Source: Pseudoteredinibacter isoporae (GTDB lineage Bacteria > Pseudomonadota > Gammaproteobacteria > Pseudomonadales > Cellvibrionaceae). Taken from it: a DNA stretch of 64,000 nucleotides. Positions 60,850 to 64,000 of the stretch are shown here, in pieces (position 1 is the first letter of the stretch; each line of letters opens with the position of its first letter). The position numbers and the translations under genes were made by a program. The notes under the pieces were generated by a model. That model saw only the letters and a program-made list of their open reading frames with translations, was not told the DNA's origin and made no database searches. The stretch spans positions 992,001 through 1,056,000 of the forward strand of contig NZ_JAAONY010000001.1 of the NCBI RefSeq assembly GCF_011602085.1, given 5' to 3'.

Positions 60850-62253
60850 TCATGGTACTTGATCTGATGTCAGTTCGGCTTCGGGCTTTGGTTTCTGGAT
60901 AGCGATCAGGGCTTTATCCAGCAGGCAGACAATAATCAAGCTTGCTCCGAACAGGGGAAGGAACAACATCAGTGCCAGCAAGCCGAGCACGAAGCCGGGG
61001 CTCATCGAAAAGGGCTTCTCCGATCTCGCCGAGTTTGTTTGGGGGCGGCGCTTCCACCAGCTGACAAGGCCAAACAGGCTCAAGGCAATAAGCCCAAGAG
61101 CGGTAAGTGCTCCCAGTAACTGATTCAATCGTCCGAACAGCGCACCTTCGTGCATGGAAATTCCATAGGACGCCAACTGTTTGACCGGGTGGTAGTGCTG
61201 GAATTCGATTCGCATAAGTTCTTCTCCGTTCCAGCGATCAATGTGAACGGTTTTACGGAGACGGCGATCACTGTGCATGGCGCGCACAGACCAGACGCCT
61301 TTTGGATTATTGGGTGGTTGAATGGTGATAGGGTAGGCCCAGTCTTCCTGGCTCACTTTTTGAAGAACTTCTGTCAGCCCAATGCTATTGGCTTTTGCGG
61401 GTGTTTGCGACTGCAATGGGTTCACCTGCTCTTCCTGACTGTCAAGTTGCCAGAGAGAGTTGTCGATCACCGTTTGTTGGTCTTTGGACTGAAGGGTAAT
61501 ATGCCATTCCTGTCCAGGGCTGTTCCAGCCTGCGAGCTTTTGCAGTGCTTTGAATCCACTGCCCCAAAGTTGGGTCCAGGGTAACCCCGAAACCAGCAGC
61601 AAGAGAATGGCAAACGCAAACCAGCTGCCCAGAATTTGGTGCCAGTGTCTTGGCCAGTAGCCGGATCGAGTGCGCGGTGGCCAGAATAAATGCCAAAACG
61701 CTGCCTGTGCATTGGGGCTGCGTTTTCGCTGCCTTAGGTAGCTCAACCATAACCCACAAAGGATTAAAACAATGCACCATTGTGCCGCCAGTTCAACGAT
61801 ATAGGAGCCGATCTTTCCGGCGTGCAGCTCGCCATGCAGCTTCTTTAACCACAGCATTAACTGTTGACCTTTTACTGCTTCCTTTAAGAGCTCTCCGTTA
61901 TGGCGATTCATCCAATACAGCTTTCGTTGTTCGTCTTCATGCAATTCAAACTGAACAACGGGGTTGTTAGCTTGGCTGATTTGAAGTTTTTTAAAACGGG
62001 CTCCGGGTTTTTGGGCAAGCAATTGATTAAGCGTGTGTTCCAGGCTGACGGTGTGTTGCTTGATCGATTGGGTCTCCGGGTTTTTCAGCAAGCCTTGATC
62101 ATGCCACTGCTGATATTCCGATTTGAACAGATACAGGCCGCCACTGGCGGCCAGGGTGATGATCACCGGCAGGCACAGAAGGCCTGCCCAGAAATGCCAG
62201 CGCCACAGCAATTGCTCGAAGGCGACGGAATGTTTTTCCTGAAGTGATGGCAT
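60850..62253 (-). CDS. PepSY-domain membrane protein, TonB-receptor partner
   Basis: A 467-residue PepSY_TM protein. Four membrane helices are apparent (about 20-40, 155-178, 210-230, 385-410 with a further helix near 430-450). The first contains WHFWAGLLCLPVIITLAASGGLYLF; PepSY-like periplasmic regions include the SYIVELAAQWCIVLIL and SKYWPRHWHQILGSW-like parts. These proteins commonly stand next to TonB receptors and act as putative ferric reductases. Its ATG overlaps the TonB gene stop by one base (TGATG), so translation is coupled. Confidence 0.9.
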   Translation of the reverse strand: MPSLQEKHSVAFEQLLWRWHFWAGLLCLPVIITLAASGGLYLFKSEYQQWHDQGLLKNPETQSIKQHTVSLEHTLNQLLAQKPGARFKKLQISQANNPVVQFELHEDEQRKLYWMNRHNGELLKEAVKGQQLMLWLKKLHGELHAGKIGSYIVELAAQWCIVLILCGLWLSYLRQRKRSPNAQAAFWHLFWPPRTRSGYWPRHWHQILGSWFAFAILLLLVSGLPWTQLWGSGFKALQKLAGWNSPGQEWHITLQSKDQQTVIDNSLWQLDSQEEQVNPLQSQTPAKANSIGLTEVLQKVSQEDWAYPITIQPPNNPKGVWSVRAMHSDRRLRKTVHIDRWNGEELMRIEFQHYHPVKQLASYGISMHEGALFGRLNQLLGALTALGLIALSLFGLVSWWKRRPQTNSARSEKPFSMSPGFVLGLLALMLFLPLFGASLIIVCLLDKALIAIQKPKPEAELTSDQVP

Positions 62254-64000
62254 CAGAATTGATACCGCCCTTCGAGGTAATAGCTGCGCGATGGCCAGGG
62301 GTGTGCCACATAGGCTGTGTCATTGAAGAGATTGTCGACCCCTGCACTGAGGGATAGTGCTTCACTCATGCGCCAACTGACTTTTGTGTTGACAAAAAAG
62401 TAGTCGTCAATCGCGCCGAACACTTCGCCGCCCCGATCGCTGTTGTCCAGATTGCCATGACTGTTGCTGGCGTAGCGGAAACTGGAATGCACACTCAGCG
62501 CATCATTGACCGGATAGCTGAGCATCACATTGGATCTCCAACTTGGGATTCTTGGAAGGTCATTACCCTCGATGCTGGTGTTGGCGGAGTTTTTGGTAAT
62601 TTCGGCGTCGGTATAATTCAGATTGAATCTTAAGGAAAGTTTTTCAATCAGGAAATTGCCTTGCTCATAGATAAATTCTGCACCGGAGGTGTTGACTTCA
62701 TCAATGGCCAAAAAGGTCGAGACGCTGATGTTGTTTCCACCGTCATTGATGGTGCCGCGTTGATTGTAAATTGAGTCTTTGATTTTTTCCCAGAAAACAT
62801 TGATTTGCAGCTTTCCGGAATCGAATTCATTAATCAAGCTGATGTTGTGATGAATGCCTTGCTCAGGTTCCAGGCTGGCATCCGCGATGAGAACAGCAGT
62901 TGCTGCGGCTTCATTGCGATAGAGTTCCTCTACAATGGGAAAACGGTATGCTTGAGCGGCTGAGTAGCGCACACTCCAGCGCTCATTGAGCGTGTAGCCA
63001 GCTGAAAACTTCGGCGACCAAGTATTTTCATCGCGTTTGGGGGCTTGAATATTATTGTAGAGACCATCCAGGGTTTTCCATTGTTCGTAGCGCAGTCCCA
63101 AGGCGAAGTCGAGGCTCTCTGTGCTCTGCCAGCCCCATTGTGCAAAGGCAGCCGTTGTGGAGGTCTCGCCTTGGCTGGGAGAACGTGTGGAAACGACTGA
63201 GCCGTCGTTGGCATTGATATTGAATCCATTGATGGCCAGTTGATAGCGGTCTTTCAACAGTCCGATGGAAAGGCGCATATCGTCCCGGTTAAACAACGAG
63301 TCAGTGCCCAGTTTGATATCCAGGGTGTTCCACCCGGTATCTCCAAACTGAGTTAATCGACCGTTACGGCTGCCAAAGTTGGGATCGTCAGGGTTTAAAC
63401 CGCTGCGGCGTTCTTTATCTTTGATAATTTCAAAGTTGGTGGCGTAAATATCGTAAAACCAGTTGCCCCAAATCTCTGCACTGACACCGAAGCCAAGAAG
63501 CAGGCTGTTACGTTCCTGGGTACGCTGCTCAAAGTTTCTGTTTCCCAGGCCCCAATAGGTATTGCCCGAAGCGTCGACAAGATAGTTATTTTTATCCTGT
63601 TCTTCCCGTAGCCGGTCTTCATAGGCAATTGTGCCACGCAATTGCATATTGCCCAGTTGGTAATTGAGTTTCAGCTTGTAGAGTTCGGTGGTGGACTCTT
63701 CTGCGCCGGAGTCACCAATGTAAATCACATCATCTCCGTATTTGTCTTTTCCACGGATATAGCCGGTAACACCAAGATCATCCAGAGCTTCGGCCTCACT
63801 GGCATTGGTGAAATACTGGCTCATAGGTTGACTGTTATTTCGTAAGCGGTTGTAGGAAGCGCTCAAGCTGAGATCATCGATTTTATCTTCATAGGCCATA
63901 TAAATTTTATTGCCATTGAAGTGATCGTTCGTTGCCAGTTCATTGTAATCCTGACTGAGCAAATGCCCCTGAACAATGAACCGACGTTCCTGTGGTGTAC
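62253..64000 (-). CDS. TonB-dependent receptor, N-terminus outside window
   Basis: Partial: the frame stays open to the right edge (codons ...QERRFIVQGH before TTG 63962), so the start, signal peptide and plug are outside the window and about 582 residues of barrel are seen. Strands such as LKLNYQLGNMQLRGTIAYEDRL and FALGLRYEQW fit a siderophore-type barrel, ending in YYLEGRYQF with the C-terminal Phe. KFSAGYTLNERWSVRYSAAQAYRFP is a typical receptor segment. It overlaps the PepSY gene by one base, so both form an iron-uptake unit. Confidence 0.9.
   Translation of the reverse strand, partial: TPQERRFIVQGHLLSQDYNELATNDHFNGNKIYMAYEDKIDDLSLSASYNRLRNNSQPMSQYFTNASEAEALDDLGVTGYIRGKDKYGDDVIYIGDSGAEESTTELYKLKLNYQLGNMQLRGTIAYEDRLREEQDKNNYLVDASGNTYWGLGNRNFEQRTQERNSLLLGFGVSAEIWGNWFYDIYATNFEIIKDKERRSGLNPDDPNFGSRNGRLTQFGDTGWNTLDIKLGTDSLFNRDDMRLSIGLLKDRYQLAINGFNINANDGSVVSTRSPSQGETSTTAAFAQWGWQSTESLDFALGLRYEQWKTLDGLYNNIQAPKRDENTWSPKFSAGYTLNERWSVRYSAAQAYRFPIVEELYRNEAAATAVLIADASLEPEQGIHHNISLINEFDSGKLQINVFWEKIKDSIYNQRGTINDGGNNISVSTFLAIDEVNTSGAEFIYEQGNFLIEKLSLRFNLNYTDAEITKNSANTSIEGNDLPRIPSWRSNVMLSYPVNDALSVHSSFRYASNSHGNLDNSDRGGEVFGAIDDYFFVNTKVSWRMSEALSLSAGVDNLFNDTAYVAHPWPSRSYYLEGRYQF

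Noticed and set aside
1-64000. CRISPR array, insertion sequence, prophage, toxin-antitoxin or restriction genes
   Set aside because: No regular spaced repeats, no transposase or integrase motifs and no defence-type genes were recognised. The Imm-family gene alone is not evidence of a phage.

Overview
The window reads as a continuous stretch of chromosome from a Gram-negative gammaproteobacterium, most likely a free-living, probably aquatic member of the Cellvibrionales/Pseudomonadales-Alteromonadales area. This placement is inference from gene content. Supporting features are the order glnE-ilvE-(LPS kinase-like)-msbA-hldE, waaA (so LPS is made), an ArgA/ArgE arginine pathway, TonB-dependent receptors, an FNR/Anr-type site, and a SelD fused to an NADH-dehydrogenase-like flavoprotein. 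No rRNA, complete tRNA, CRISPR array, transposase or prophage was found. Coding density is high and most genes look intact. The first and last genes run off the window.

Layout. 1-9.0 kb is mostly minus strand: a TolB-propeller/amidohydrolase (truncated by the window), a PhoD-type phosphatase, and a selenium module (SelD fusion, a small unknown protein, a glutaredoxin/GST-N protein, and the tRNA 2-selenouridine synthase MnmH). 9.1-13.6 kb holds a divergent crotonase, an O2/NO-type di-iron beta-lactamase-fold protein with an FNR-like box, then argE and argA. 13.8-19.1 kb is an operon for a MacB-type ABC exporter with three consecutive, mutually homologous periplasmic adaptors (two of them lipoproteins). 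19.2-25.1 kb has a TonB receptor, a LysE/RhtB exporter, a small membrane protein, and a DUF47-Pit phosphate operon behind a well-formed candidate Pho box. 25.4-29.6 kb has an orphan GspE-type ATPase, an S9 peptidase and a VOC protein.

29.9-38.1 kb carries housekeeping and envelope genes: glnE, ilvE, an InaA/WaaP-like kinase, msbA and hldE. 38.2-43.0 kb is an arsenic-type cluster (ArsH divergent from an ArsO-like flavoprotein plus an MFS transporter) whose shared promoter region carries mirrored leader elements, followed by an unknown outer-membrane-type protein and a SigZ-like sigma factor. 43.2-45.3 kb is a compact operon of a superinfection-immunity-family membrane protein, an overlapping 52-codon hydrophobic ORF, a LytS-type kinase and a LytTR regulator.

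45.3-50.1 kb contains a GMC oxidoreductase and a minus-strand group (FAD oxidoreductase, aldo/keto reductase, NTF2-like protein, membrane protein). 50.3-56.9 kb has waaA, an M48 peptidase/YjgN pair, and a run of DUF2750, radical SAM, thioesterase and Smr genes. 56.9-59.6 kb is a LysR-controlled cassette with an SDR and two adjacent cis-CaaD-type tautomerases, one lacking Pro1. 59.6-64 kb holds a coiled-coil/zinc-ribbon membrane protein, a PepSY protein and a second (partial) TonB receptor. The most distinctive items are the three-adaptor exporter, the paired tautomerases, the mirrored ars leaders and the small ORF in the LytS operon.
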